Made by a program: the position numbers and the translations under genes
Notes under the pieces: generated by a model
What the model was told of the DNA's origin: nothing
Seen by the model: only the letters and a program-made list of their open reading frames with translations
The model's database searches: none
From: Pseudomonadota bacterium
Lineage (GTDB): Bacteria; Pseudomonadota; Alphaproteobacteria; Rhizobiales; Rhizobiaceae
Assembly: GCA_023419535.1 (NCBI GenBank)
Contig: JAEZXX010000075.1
Location: 1 to 25,320 of the forward strand
Length of the DNA: 25,320 nt
Direction of reading: 5' to 3'
Shown here: positions 1 to 8,240 of the stretch, piece after piece
Layout of the letters: each line of letters begins with the position of its first letter
How positions within the stretch are numbered: the first letter of the stretch is position 1

Positions 1-742
1 CCGCAGGCTGGGCCGGGGCCGCCGGAGCCGGCGTCGCGGCGGCCTGCGCCTGCAGCGTCGAGGGCGGCGCGCCAAGGGCGGCGACCTGCGTGTTCTGCGA
101 GTTGCCCGGCAGGTTCAGCGTCTGGCCGATGCGGATGTTGTCGGTCGCGAGCCCGTTGGCCGCGCGAAGGTCGGCGACGCTGACGCCGGTGCGCCGCGCG
201 ATGGCATTGATCGAATCGCCGGCCTGGACGGTGACGGTGCGCCCTCCGGAGGCGGCCGCCGTCTGCTGCGGGGCAGCCTGGGCCGGCGCGGCCGCGGGAA
301 CGCTCGCCGTCTGCACCGGGGCGGTGGCCGGGCGCTGCTGGGGCACCGCGCCGACGGCCGGATTCGAGGGAGCGGTCGATGCCGGCGCGGACGCCATCAC
401 GGGGGCAAGGCCCGCCTGGCCGCCCGCACCCGGCTGCACCGAGGGCTGGTAGGCGGCCTGCGAGGGCGGCGGGAGCTGCGAGCGCTCCACCTCTCCCGTC
501 GCCGCCGGATAGGTCTGGCCGATCGAGCCGGTCGAGGTCGTGTCGACCATCGCGCCCTGCCCGGCCTGCGCCGTCTGGAGCGGCGGCAGCGTCTGCTGCG
601 ACTGCGGCACGGCGCCGCTGTAGAAATTGTCGGTGAGCCGCGTCACGTCGCTGGAGCAGCCGGCAGCCGCCAGCGCCATCACGATCGCGGCGGCCGAGCG
701 CGCGGAAGCGTTCTTCATGAGTTTGTGGATGCCCCTGGCCAT
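1..742 (-). CDS. NlpD-like LysM lipoprotein, partial (C-terminus off the window)
   Basis: This is the N-terminal part of a probable murein-hydrolase activator or M23-type endopeptidase; the catalytic or LytM domain would lie beyond position 1. Counting from the chosen ATG at 742, a basic start (MARGIHKLMKN) leads into a hydrophobic stretch and AAAGCSSD, a lipobox-like site with Cys at about residue 29. A low-complexity Pro/Ala/Gln/Ser linker follows. One LysM domain spans about residues 166-212 (VTVQAGDSINAIARRTG ... IRIGQTLNLPG), and another Ala/Pro linker runs to the edge. The start at 742 has a G-run about 11 nt upstream. An ATG at 718 is an alternative that keeps the lipobox. The position downstream of surE and pcm matches the rhizobial nlpD locus. 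The role (septal peptidoglycan hydrolysis in the periplasm, lipid-anchored) is inferred from the family; the metallopeptidase fold itself is not visible here. Confidence 0.85.
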   Translation of the reverse strand, partial: MARGIHKLMKNASARSAAAIVMALAAAGCSSDVTRLTDNFYSGAVPQSQQTLPPLQTAQAGQGAMVDTTSTGSIGQTYPAATGEVERSQLPPPSQAAYQPSVQPGAGGQAGLAPVMASAPASTAPSNPAVGAVPQQRPATAPVQTASVPAAAPAQAAPQQTAAASGGRTVTVQAGDSINAIARRTGVSVADLRAANGLATDNIRIGQTLNLPGNSQNTQVAALGAPPSTLQAQAAATPAPAAPAQPA

Positions 743-835
743 CGACGACAACGCCCCCCGGATACGAACTTGGCTCCAGTGAACATTGTTAATCTTACCT
801 CGCGGTTAAGCGGGGCCCGGGAACGGCGCATTTTG

Positions 836-1501
836 TTAGAGAACGAGAGCGATCCCCGGTTTCAGCGCTTGCGTGCGGATTTTGTACAACGGTTCGACCT
901 CGAAGCGGCTGCCGGCCTTGTGATGGCGGGTCAGGATCTGCTCGCCCGTACCGGGCCCGATCGCGGCCAGAAGGATGCCAGGCGAGGCCATCTGTTCCAG
1001 GAAGCCGCGCGGCGTCTCCTCGACCGCGCCGTGGAGGATGATGCGGTCGTAGGGCGCGTTGTCGCGGAAGCCCTCGCGGCCGTCCTCCAGATGCAGCGTG
1101 ACGTTGGTGAGGCCGAGACGCTTCAGCCGCTCGGCCGCCGCGTCCTTCAAGGTCCGGTAGCGCTCCAGCGAGGTGACGCGCGCGCCGAGCCTGGCCAGAA
1201 GCGCGGTCGTGTAGCCGCTTCCGGTTCCGACCTCGAGGATGCGGCTGTCGGGCTGCACCTTCAGAGCGGCGAGCGCGCGCATGACGTTGGCGACCGAATC
1301 CGCCGTCTCCCCGCACGGGATCGGCAGCGTCTGGTCGGCGTAGAAGTCGCGCGTCACGTCGGGGAAGAAGGCCCGGCGCGGCAGCTCCTCCACCGCTTCC
1401 ATCAGTTTGACGGGCAGGCTCTCGCGCGAGCGCAGCCGCAGGAAGAGCGCCGCCAGCTCCTCCCGGTCGCGCGTCGCATCTTTCGAGGCGGCGTCAGGCA
1501 A
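836..1501 (-). CDS. pcm: PCMT-family (protein-L-isoaspartate O-methyltransferase-like) protein
   Basis: This 221-residue SAM-dependent methyltransferase belongs to the PCMT family, whose standard role is to methylate isoaspartyl residues for protein repair. SAM motif I is clear (ILEVGTGSGYTTALLARLG, about residues 88-106), followed by an acidic strand end (TSLER) and YDRIILHGA. The loop that carries the catalytic TISQP in E. coli Pcm reads GETADSVANVM here, so the normal active-site sequence is not preserved and true isoaspartyl repair activity is uncertain. The chosen start is TTG, overlapping the end of surE by 8 nt, with a weak GGACGG upstream. No ATG in the frame gives a full N-terminus. 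The surE-pcm-nlpD order is the classical one and supports the family assignment. Length is normal for the family. Confidence 0.88.
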   Translation of the reverse strand: MPDAASKDATRDREELAALFLRLRSRESLPVKLMEAVEELPRRAFFPDVTRDFYADQTLPIPCGETADSVANVMRALAALKVQPDSRILEVGTGSGYTTALLARLGARVTSLERYRTLKDAAAERLKRLGLTNVTLHLEDGREGFRDNAPYDRIILHGAVEETPRGFLEQMASPGILLAAIGPGTGEQILTRHHKAGSRFEVEPLYKIRTQALKPGIALVL

Positions 1502-2249
1502 AGAGGCCGTCCATGCGGTTCCGCAGCGCGTGGTCGGTGAGGTCGAGCTGGAGCGGCGTCACCGAGATGCGGCCGCGTTCGAGCGCGCCGATGTCGGAGC
1601 GCTCCATCTGCGCGCCCGCCTGCCGGCCGAACTTCAGCCAATAGTAGGGAAAGCCCCGCCCGTCCTGCCGCTCCTCGATGCCGAGCGCGTAGTCGAGCTT
1701 GCCCTGCCGCGTCACCTCGACGCCCTCCACGGCCTCGGGGGCGACGGCCGGGAAGTTGATGTTGAAGAGCGTCGAGACCGGCGCGTCCAGCGTCAGAAGC
1801 TTTCCGATCACCTGGGCCGCGTGCGCCTCGGCCGTTCCCCAGTTCACCTTCCGGTTGGTGTTCGGAAGATAGGCCTGGCTGAGCGCCATGGAGCGAAGCC
1901 CGAGCATCGTCCCCTCGATCGCCCCCGCCACCGTCCCCGAATAGGAGACGTCGTCGCAGATGTTGGCGCCCGCGTTCACGCCCGAGAGCACGAGGTCCGG
2001 CGGCCCCGGCATCACCTTCTTCAGCGCCATGATCACGCAGTCGGTCGGCGTGCCCGTTAGCGCGAAGCGGCGCTCCTCGATCTGGCGCAGCCGAAGCGGA
2101 TGCGACAGCGTCAGCGAATGCGACAGTCCGCTCTGGTCGGTCTCGGGCGCGACGATCCAGACGTCGTCGGAGAGCTGGGCGGCGATCCGTGCGAGCGCCG
2201 CGAGACCCTCGGCGTGGATGCCGTCGTCGTTGGTCAAAAGGATGCGCAT
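1494..2249 (-). CDS. surE: 5'/3'-nucleotidase SurE
   Basis: This 251-residue metal-dependent nucleoside monophosphatase acts on 5'- and 3'-nucleotides and some polyphosphates in the cytoplasm. The family signatures are all present: MRILLTNDDGIHAEG at the very N-terminus (metal ligands D8 and D9), the DQSGLSHS segment with S40, and SGVNAGANICDD with N92. GTVAGAIEG follows. The open frame extends far upstream, but the protein must start at the ATG at 2249 because MRILLTNDDG is the invariant N-terminus. That ATG overlaps the serS stop as TGATG, which points to translational coupling. Its own stop overlaps the following pcm start. The serS-surE-pcm order is common in alphaproteobacteria. Confidence 0.97.
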   Translation of the reverse strand: MRILLTNDDGIHAEGLAALARIAAQLSDDVWIVAPETDQSGLSHSLTLSHPLRLRQIEERRFALTGTPTDCVIMALKKVMPGPPDLVLSGVNAGANICDDVSYSGTVAGAIEGTMLGLRSMALSQAYLPNTNRKVNWGTAEAHAAQVIGKLLTLDAPVSTLFNINFPAVAPEAVEGVEVTRQGKLDYALGIEERQDGRGFPYYWLKFGRQAGAQMERSDIGALERGRISVTPLQLDLTDHALRNRMDGLFA

Positions 2250-3535
2250 CAGTTCGTCCGTCCCTCGATCCGGTCCAGCCCGCCCATATAGGGCCGCAGC
2301 GCCTCGGGGACCGTGATCGACCCGTCCTGCCCCTGATAGTTCTCCATCACCGCGATCAGCGCACGCCCGACGGCGGTCCCCGAGCCGTTCAGCGTGTGGA
2401 CGAAGCGCGGCTGCTTCTCGCCTTCGCGGCGGAAGCGCGCGTTCATCCGCCGCGCCTGGAAGTCGCCGCAGACCGAGCAGGAGGAGATCTCCCGGAACGT
2501 GTCCTGCCCCGGCAGCCAGACCTCGATGTCGTAGGTCTTCTGCGCCGAGAAGCCGATGTCGCCGGTGCACAGCACGACGACGCGGTAGTGCAGGCCGAGC
2601 CGCTTCAGGACCTCCTCGGCCGCCGACGTCATGCGCTCGTGCTCCTCGATCGAGGCCTCGGGCGTCGTGATCGAGACGAGCTCGCACTTCTGGAACTGGT
2701 GTTGGCGCAGCATGCCGCGCGTGTCACGGCCGGCCGACCCGGCCTCGGAGCGGAAGCAGTGCGTCAGCGCGGCGAAGCGCAGCGGCAGCACGCCGCCGTC
2801 GAGGATCTCCTCGCGCACGAGATTGGTGAGCGGCACCTCGGCGGTCGGGATCAGCCAGTGCTCCTCACCGGCCTTGAAGAGGTCCTCGGCGAATTTCGGC
2901 AGCTGCCCCGTGCCGAACAGCGCGTCGTCGCGCACCAGAAGCGGCGGGGAGACCTCCTCATAGCCGAACTCGCGCGTGTGGATGTCGAGCATGAACTGGC
3001 CGAGCGCCCGCTCCAGGCGCGCCAGATCCCCGCGCAGCACCGTGAAGCGCGAGCCGGACAGCTTGGCCGCCCGGTCGAACTCCATGAGGCCCAGCGCCTC
3101 GCCGAGGTCGAAATGCTCCTTGGGCGAAAAGTTGAAGTTCGGCTTCTCACCGACGCGCCGCACCTCGACATTGTCCGCCTCGTCGGAGCCGGTCGGAACG
3201 TCGGGCAGCGTCACGTTCGGAAGGGCGGAGAGGATGTCGGCGATCTCGGCGTCGATGCGCCGCTCGGTCTCCTCGCCGGCCTGGATGCGGGCTTTGAGCT
3301 CCGCGACCTCGGCGATCAGCGCGACGGCGCGCGCCTCGTCCTTGGCGGCCTTGGCCTGCCCGACGAGACGCGAGGCCTCGTTGCGGCGCGCCTGGTCTTC
3401 CTGATGGGTCTGGAGATGGGCGCGGCGTTCGGCGTCGAGGCCGAGGATGCGGGCCGACGCGGGAGCCGCGCCGCGCTTGGCGAGCGCCTCGTCCAGCGCT
3501 TCAGGATTGTCGCGTATCCATCGGATGTCGTGCAT
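2249..3535 (-). CDS. serS: Seryl-tRNA synthetase
   Basis: This class II aminoacyl-tRNA synthetase charges tRNA-Ser and tRNA-Sec with serine. At 428 residues it has the usual length. The N-terminal helical arm (about residues 30-105, rich in Ala, Glu, Arg and Lys) is the antiparallel coiled coil that contacts the long variable arm of the tRNA. TAE at 231-233 is the serine-binding TxE element. Motif 2 runs from HCFRSEAG (259-266) through GRDTRGMLRQHQF to about 285. Motif 3 is GSGTAVGRALIAVMENYQ (384-401). The start at MHDIRWIRDNP is the conserved family N-terminus. It lies 45 nt downstream of tatC and is coupled at its end to surE. Confidence 0.98.
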   Translation of the reverse strand: MHDIRWIRDNPEALDEALAKRGAAPASARILGLDAERRAHLQTHQEDQARRNEASRLVGQAKAAKDEARAVALIAEVAELKARIQAGEETERRIDAEIADILSALPNVTLPDVPTGSDEADNVEVRRVGEKPNFNFSPKEHFDLGEALGLMEFDRAAKLSGSRFTVLRGDLARLERALGQFMLDIHTREFGYEEVSPPLLVRDDALFGTGQLPKFAEDLFKAGEEHWLIPTAEVPLTNLVREEILDGGVLPLRFAALTHCFRSEAGSAGRDTRGMLRQHQFQKCELVSITTPEASIEEHERMTSAAEEVLKRLGLHYRVVVLCTGDIGFSAQKTYDIEVWLPGQDTFREISSCSVCGDFQARRMNARFRREGEKQPRFVHTLNGSGTAVGRALIAVMENYQGQDGSITVPEALRPYMGGLDRIEGRTN

Positions 3536-3580
3536 GATCCACCGTCCCGCTGCCCGTGGCCCGAGCGGCGAGAACGCGTG

Positions 3581-4405
3581 TCACTCGGCCGCGGCCGCCT
3601 CGGCCTGCGCGAGGCGTTCGGCGCGCTTCTTCTCGATCATCCGGGCCGTGATGATCGAGACCTCGTAGAGAAGGATGGTCGGGATCGCAAGGCCGATCTG
3701 GGAGAGCGGATCGGGCGGGGTGATGACGGCCGCGACGACGAAGGCGAGCACGATCGCGTATTTGCGCTTGGAGGCGAGCCCGGCCGCGCTCGTCATTCCC
3801 GCGCGCACCAGAAGCGTCGAGACGACGGGCAGCTGGAACACGAGGCCGAAGGCGAAGATCAGCGTCATGATGAGCGACAGGTACTCGGACACGCGCGGCA
3901 GGAGCGCGATCGTCGCCTGCCCGCCGCCGCCGGCCTGCTGCATCGACAGGAAGAACCACATCACCATCGGGGTGAAGAAGAAGTAGACCAGCGCCGCGCC
4001 GATCAGGAACAGGACGGGCGTCGCGATCAGGAACGGCAGGAAGGCGCCGCGCTCGTTGCGGTAGAGGCCGGGCGCGACGAACTTGTAGACCTGGATGGCG
4101 ATGAGCGGGAAGGCGAGGAAGAAGCCGCCGAAGGCCGCGATCTTGACCTGCGTGAAGAAGAACTCCTGCGGCGCCGTGTAGATCAGCTCGACGTTCGCCG
4201 CGTCCAGACCCGCCCAGGCCGTGCCGATCTGGTAGGGCACGACGAGGAGGTTGAAGAGCTGCTTGGCGAAGGCGAAGCAGAGGAGGAAGGCGAGGAAGAA
4301 GCCGACCAGCGACCAGATCAGCCGGCGGCGCAGCTCGATCAGGTGCTCGATCAGGGGAGCGGACGAGGCTTCGATGTCGTCGACGACGGGTTTCTTGGTC
4401 TTCAC
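3581..4405 (-). CDS. tatC: Twin-arginine translocase subunit TatC
   Basis: This inner-membrane core of the Tat pathway recognises the twin-arginine signal peptide and exports folded proteins. The 274 residues contain six hydrophobic segments: about 30-50, 85-110 with FFLAFPLIAIQVYKFVAPGL, 120-145, 165-195, 215-235 and 237-255. The family N-terminus LIEHLIELRRRL is present, including the Glu residues used in signal-peptide binding. The C-terminus is a charged, Ala/Glu-rich cytoplasmic tail. The start is GTG at 4405, overlapping the tatB stop as GTGA, so translation is probably coupled. It is the last gene of tatABC, ahead of serS. Confidence 0.97.
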   Translation of the reverse strand: MKTKKPVVDDIEASSAPLIEHLIELRRRLIWSLVGFFLAFLLCFAFAKQLFNLLVVPYQIGTAWAGLDAANVELIYTAPQEFFFTQVKIAAFGGFFLAFPLIAIQVYKFVAPGLYRNERGAFLPFLIATPVLFLIGAALVYFFFTPMVMWFFLSMQQAGGGGQATIALLPRVSEYLSLIMTLIFAFGLVFQLPVVSTLLVRAGMTSAAGLASKRKYAIVLAFVVAAVITPPDPLSQIGLAIPTILLYEVSIITARMIEKKRAERLAQAEAAAAE

Positions 4406-4893
4406 GATGCGCCTCGCGCGGTTGCGCTGGTCGCGCCCTCGGGGAGCGGCCCGGCGGGCGCGGGCTCCGCGGCGGGCGCCGGTTCGACGATCTCGGCGGC
4501 CGCTGCCGCGACGGGAGCCACCGGGGGCGTCGCCACCGGGACGGACGGCTCGGGCGCCGCGTCGTTCGCGGCGACCTTCGGCTCGGGCGCCTTGGTCGCC
4601 GCCTGCAGCGAGGAGCGGATCTCGTCGCCCACCGCCTTCATCGGGTTCATGGCCTTGCGGATGTCGGCGGAGGGATCGAGCTTCTTCACCTCGCCCGCCG
4701 CCTTCCGGATCTCGTCGAGCTCCGCCTCGCGCAGCGCGTCGTCGAACTGCCGGCGGAAGTCGCCGGCCATTCGGCGCAGCTGCGAGGTGGTGCGCCCGAA
4801 GGTGCGCAGCATTCCGGGCAGATCCTTGGGACCCACGACGACGATCAGCACGACCGCGATGACGAGGAGTTCCAGCCAGCCGATCTCGAACAT
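4402..4893 (-). CDS. tatB: Sec-independent protein translocase TatB
   Basis: This 163-residue TatB works with TatC as the receptor for Tat substrates at the inner membrane. MFEIGWLELLVIAVVLIVVV is the single N-terminal transmembrane helix with the conserved Glu at position 8. It is followed by the GPKDLP hinge, an amphipathic helix (about 25-45), and a charged region with EIRKAA. The last 60 residues or so are an Ala/Pro/Glu low-complexity tail, typical of alphaproteobacterial TatB. An ATG 10 codons upstream is in frame, but MFEIGW is the family N-terminus, so 4893 was chosen. The stop overlaps the GTG of tatC. Confidence 0.95.
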   Translation of the reverse strand: MFEIGWLELLVIAVVLIVVVGPKDLPGMLRTFGRTTSQLRRMAGDFRRQFDDALREAELDEIRKAAGEVKKLDPSADIRKAMNPMKAVGDEIRSSLQAATKAPEPKVAANDAAPEPSVPVATPPVAPVAAAAAEIVEPAPAAEPAPAGPLPEGATSATARGAS

Positions 4894-5039
4894 GCTCGTG
4901 TCGTCGCCTCTGTCAGCCGCCAATGCGGCCGCCCGGTCCGTGCGCGCCCCGGCGCCGGATCGAGCCCATCACCGCCTCGGGCGGGAGCCGGGCGGCCTCT
5001 CGCGATGCCGCTTCCCCGTCCCGCGCCGCGTCTCTCGGA

Positions 5040-5270
5040 TCAGATCCGGGTCTTCTCGGCGTGCGTGTCGCGCGCGACGATGTCGACGTCACGCTCCTCC
5101 AGGGCGCGACGCTCCTGCGCGGTCTGCGCGTCGTCGTCGCTCATGCCCTTCTTGAAGCTCTTGATGCCCTTGGCGACGTCGCCCATCAGCTCGGGAATCT
5201 TGCCGCGGCCGAAGAGGAGCAGAACCACCGCCAGGACGATGAGCCAATGCCAGATACTGAAGGCACCCAT
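5040..5270 (-). CDS. tatA: Twin-arginine translocase pore subunit TatA
   Basis: This 76-residue TatA oligomerises to form the transient Tat export pore. It has a short periplasmic N-terminus, a transmembrane helix (WHWLIVLAVVLLLFG, about 7-21), the FGRGKIPELMGDVAKGIKSF hinge and amphipathic helix with the expected FG, and a charged C-terminus. A GGAG lies about 8 nt upstream of the ATG. A 146-nt gap separates it from tatB, and a 194-nt gap separates it from nagZ. Rhizobia normally place scpA and scpB between nagZ and tatA, and neither is present here. Confidence 0.96.
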   Translation of the reverse strand: MGAFSIWHWLIVLAVVLLLFGRGKIPELMGDVAKGIKSFKKGMSDDDAQTAQERRALEERDVDIVARDTHAEKTRI

Positions 5271-5464
5271 ATCGAAACTCCCTCATGCGCTTGTTTTGCC
5301 GGACGCGGTGCCCCGCGCCCTTCGCGCCGTTGCATCTTGTCAAGCACGGAAAGGCCCGGCGGATCAATGGCAAACGCGGCCATTCCGGTCCGACCGGGCA
5401 TCGCTCGCCCCATCGCATTAGAGGCCGATCGTGGCGCTCTCGCGATGGCCGCGTCCGCGACCGC

Positions 5465-6496
5465 TCAGGCCACCGCCGAGAGGAGCTCGTCGAACTCCTC
5501 CGCGAGCTCGGCCACGCTCGCGCGGTCGTCCGCCGTGCGGCCCTTGGCGATGACGGCGCGTGCCGCGTCCGCGCGCTCCAGCGCCCGGCCGTCCAGAGGC
5601 GGCACGCCCTGCGCCACGGCGCGCATCTCGTCGAAGTCGCCGTTGCAATGGAGGATGACGTCGCATCCCGCCTCGATGGCGGCGCGCGAGCGGTCGGTGA
5701 AACCGCCCTTGAGCGCCTTCATCGACAGATCGTCCGTCATCAGCAGGCCGTCGAAGCCGATGGCCCCGCGGATGACCTCCTCGACGATGCGCGGCGAGAG
5801 GGTCGCCGGCCGCTCCGGGTCGAGGGCGGTGAAGAGGACATGCGCTGTCATCGCGGCAGGCAGGTCGGCGAGGGCGCCGAAGGGGGGCCAGTCGTGCGCC
5901 TCGAGTTCGCCGCGGGCGGCCAGGACCACCGGCAGTTCCTCGTGGCTGTCGGCATTGCCGCGCCCGTGGCCCGGCAGGTGCTTCATCACCGGCAGGACGC
6001 CCATCGACATCGTGCCGCTCGCCGCCGCCCGGCCGAGCGCGGCGACGATCTCCGGCTCGGCCGAATAGGCCCGGTCGCCGATCACCGAATGCGCGCCCTC
6101 CACGGGCACGTCGAGGCAGGGCACGCAATTGGCGTTGATGCCGTAGGCGAGAATGTCGGCGGCCAGAATCTGACCCTGCAGGACCGCGGCGCGGACCCCC
6201 GCCTCCTCGTTGCGGCGGAACAGGCGGCCGATCTCCTCGGCCACCGGCCGGTTGGGCGCCAGCGGCGGGCGAAGGCGCTGCACGCGCCCGCCCTCCTGGT
6301 CGACGAGGATCGGCGTCGTCTCGCCGCCGCCGACCTCCTTCAGCTCCGCCACGAGGTCGGACAGCTGGTTCGGCTCCGAGATGTTGCGGCGGAAGAGGAT
6401 GAAGCCGTAGGGCCGCTCGTCGGCGAAGAACAGCCGTTCGTCACGGTTCACCGACCGGCCGATGCAGCCGGAAATCCACGCCTTCGACGCGTTCAT
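5465..6496 (-). CDS. nagZ: Beta-N-acetylhexosaminidase NagZ (GH3)
   Basis: This 343-residue cytoplasmic glycoside hydrolase of family 3 removes terminal N-acetylglucosamine from anhydromuropeptides during peptidoglycan recycling. ILVDQEGGRVQRLRPP (63-78) is the family N-terminal signature. KHLPGHGRGNADSHEELP (172-189) carries the mobile loop with the catalytic Asp/His pair (D183, H185). LLMTDDLSMKAL (251-262) contains the nucleophile aspartate. The start is the ATG at 6496 giving MNASKAWISGCIG, where similarity to the family begins; the frame is open further upstream but is a shadow there. It lies 83 nt downstream of the SPOR gene. Products of this enzyme feed beta-lactamase induction in some bacteria, but no ampR or ampC gene is present in the window. 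Confidence 0.96.
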   Translation of the reverse strand: MNASKAWISGCIGRSVNRDERLFFADERPYGFILFRRNISEPNQLSDLVAELKEVGGGETTPILVDQEGGRVQRLRPPLAPNRPVAEEIGRLFRRNEEAGVRAAVLQGQILAADILAYGINANCVPCLDVPVEGAHSVIGDRAYSAEPEIVAALGRAAASGTMSMGVLPVMKHLPGHGRGNADSHEELPVVLAARGELEAHDWPPFGALADLPAAMTAHVLFTALDPERPATLSPRIVEEVIRGAIGFDGLLMTDDLSMKALKGGFTDRSRAAIEAGCDVILHCNGDFDEMRAVAQGVPPLDGRALERADAARAVIAKGRTADDRASVAELAEEFDELLSAVA

Positions 6497-6579
6497 GGCA
6501 GGTCTTTCGTGCGGCGCGCGCACGGCATGCGGGTTCGGCGACGGCAGGACGGCGGAGAGCGCCAGGGCGCCCCCCAGCG

Positions 6580-8136
6580 TCAGCGCGTCACGAAGCAGCT
6601 GCCGCCGGCCGATTGGAGTGTCGCGCAAACGCTGTTGGCCTCGTCCCTCGAGGCGGTGACGACGCGCACGCGGTAGAAGGTGCCGCGGCCGTCGATCTCC
6701 GCCGGCTGGATGGTCAGGTTCCGTCCGCCGATGGCGCTGGCATAGCGGCTCTGGAGAGAGGCCATGGATTCGCGGGCGAGCGCCTCGGAGGGCTGGGAGG
6801 AGATCTGCACGAAGAAGGCGTCGGCCGGCACGGCGGGCTGAGGCTCGGCAGCGGCCGTCGTCTCGGGCGCGGGCGGAACGGCGGCAGCATCCGCCGGCGC
6901 AAGCGCGGGCGCGGCGGCTTCTGCCGGGGCCGCCGCTTCGACCGGGGCCGTCGGCGCCTCGGGCGCCGGTGTCGCGTTCTGCAGGTCGACGCTGAAGGGC
7001 ACGGCCGGCTGGCCGACGGCCTCGACCGGGTCCTGCGTCTGCGCCTCGCCCGGCGCCGCCTCGACCTCGCGCGGGACGAGCGTGCCGTCGGGCCGAACCT
7101 CGAAGGTGCGCACGCGATGCGGCTGGAGGATGGTCGACACGGCGTCGGCTTCCGGCGAGGTCGCGACCTGCGCCAGCTGCACCAGTTCGCCCTCCCCCGG
7201 CAGCTCGTCCACGCCGACCATCACGCCGGGCAGATTGCTGACCTGATCCTCGAAGGAGATGTCGATCGGCTCCTCTGCGGCGCTGATCAGCATGTCCTGT
7301 GCCGGCGGGTTGGCGACGGGCCCGCCGCGCGCGACACGTTCGTAGACCGCCTTGTTCTGGTTGGGGATGACGCGGCCGCCCGGCTCGTCCGGGGCCATCT
7401 TCACCGGCTCGGCATCGGCCCGGATGAGAATCGGCTCGCCGCCGCCGACGATGCCGCCGCCCATCAGCGCGCTCGCGGCATAGACCCCGAAGCCGCCGAC
7501 CAGCGCGACGGCCGCAAGGCCGGTGCCGAAGAACAGCGCGCGTCTGCGCCGGCTGCCGTCGGTGACGGAGCGCTGCCAGGGCGTCTGCGGCCGGAACCCG
7601 GCATGGGCCGGCTCGGCGACGCGGTCGGGCGTGTCGGCATAGGCGTAGGCCTGCGGCTGTTCGTAGGCATACGCGTCCCGGCCCCCGGCCGCCTCGATCG
7701 GGGCATAAGGCTCCTGGAGCGGCTCCGGCGCGGCCTGAACGGGCGCTGCGGGCTGCGCCCAGGCGCCCGGCTGCGGCCCCAGAGCGGCCATCTCGCTCGC
7801 GATCAGCTCGTCGAAATCGTCCATCGTGGCGGCGGCATAGACCGGCTCGGGCTCGTGGAGGTGGCGCTCGGGCGCCAGCACGCCGGTCTCGACCGGGCCG
7901 GACAGGCGCGGCGCGGCCGGCTCGCAGAGCCCCATCACAGCCAGCTCGGATTGTTCGTCGTCGCCGTAGAAGGGTCTGCGGGCGCTCGCCCGGCCCGCGA
8001 CCGGCGTCGCCATGTCGAAGCCGGAGCCGGCCCGGCGGCCCGTCTGGACCTCGTGGCCGCTCGCGGTCGTGCCGGTGAAATCGGCGTAAGGATCGCCGTG
8101 GCCGTAGCCCGAGCCGTCGCCCCTCGTGTCGGTCAT
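6580..8136 (-). CDS. SPOR domain-containing membrane protein
   Basis: This is a 518-residue bitopic inner-membrane protein with a C-terminal SPOR domain, a fold that binds denuded glycan strands at the septum. An N-terminal cytoplasmic part of about 200 residues is acidic and Tyr/Pro/Ala-rich. A basic patch (GSRRRRALFF) precedes one transmembrane helix (about 200-222). A long periplasmic linker follows, Pro/Ala/Glu-rich at about 330-440. The SPOR domain occupies roughly the last 80 residues (FFVQISSQPSEALARESMASL ... RVRVVTASRDEANSVC). It lies between argS and nagZ, the usual place for this protein in rhizobia. An FtsN-like role in division is possible but not shown by the sequence. The start at the ATG of MTDTRGDG is well placed 104 nt after argS. 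Confidence 0.9.
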   Translation of the reverse strand: MTDTRGDGSGYGHGDPYADFTGTTASGHEVQTGRRAGSGFDMATPVAGRASARRPFYGDDEQSELAVMGLCEPAAPRLSGPVETGVLAPERHLHEPEPVYAAATMDDFDELIASEMAALGPQPGAWAQPAAPVQAAPEPLQEPYAPIEAAGGRDAYAYEQPQAYAYADTPDRVAEPAHAGFRPQTPWQRSVTDGSRRRRALFFGTGLAAVALVGGFGVYAASALMGGGIVGGGEPILIRADAEPVKMAPDEPGGRVIPNQNKAVYERVARGGPVANPPAQDMLISAAEEPIDISFEDQVSNLPGVMVGVDELPGEGELVQLAQVATSPEADAVSTILQPHRVRTFEVRPDGTLVPREVEAAPGEAQTQDPVEAVGQPAVPFSVDLQNATPAPEAPTAPVEAAAPAEAAAPALAPADAAAVPPAPETTAAAEPQPAVPADAFFVQISSQPSEALARESMASLQSRYASAIGGRNLTIQPAEIDGRGTFYRVRVVTASRDEANSVCATLQSAGGSCFVTR

Positions 8137-8240
8137 CGTCCTTACCCCCGCCGCTTGCCGTGGCCGCCCGCCCGGCCGTCACCGGAGCCGCCTCGACACC
8201 CGTCGCAGCTAGGCGAGGATCGTGGTCAAAGCGTGTTCCG

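Noticed and set aside
742..836. TTAA-rich stretch between pcm and the nlpD-like gene as a CtrA box
   Set aside because: The two TTAA half-sites are 13 nt apart, not the 7 nt required by the CtrA consensus.
2189..5155. A 988-codon open frame on the plus strand opposite serS and tatABC
   Set aside because: It is a shadow of GC-rich minus-strand genes whose products match well-known families over their full length; its translation is Arg/Ala/Asp-rich with no recognisable domain.
5338..5343. A perfect TTGACA on the minus strand upstream of tatA as a promoter
   Set aside because: The region 15-19 nt downstream is GC-rich with nothing like a -10 element, so only half a promoter can be seen.
5418..5428. 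An 11-nt word TTAGAGGCCGA shared with 11320-11330 upstream of erpA
   Set aside because: Shared 11-mers are expected many times by chance in a 25-kb GC-rich window, and the two contexts differ in gene direction.
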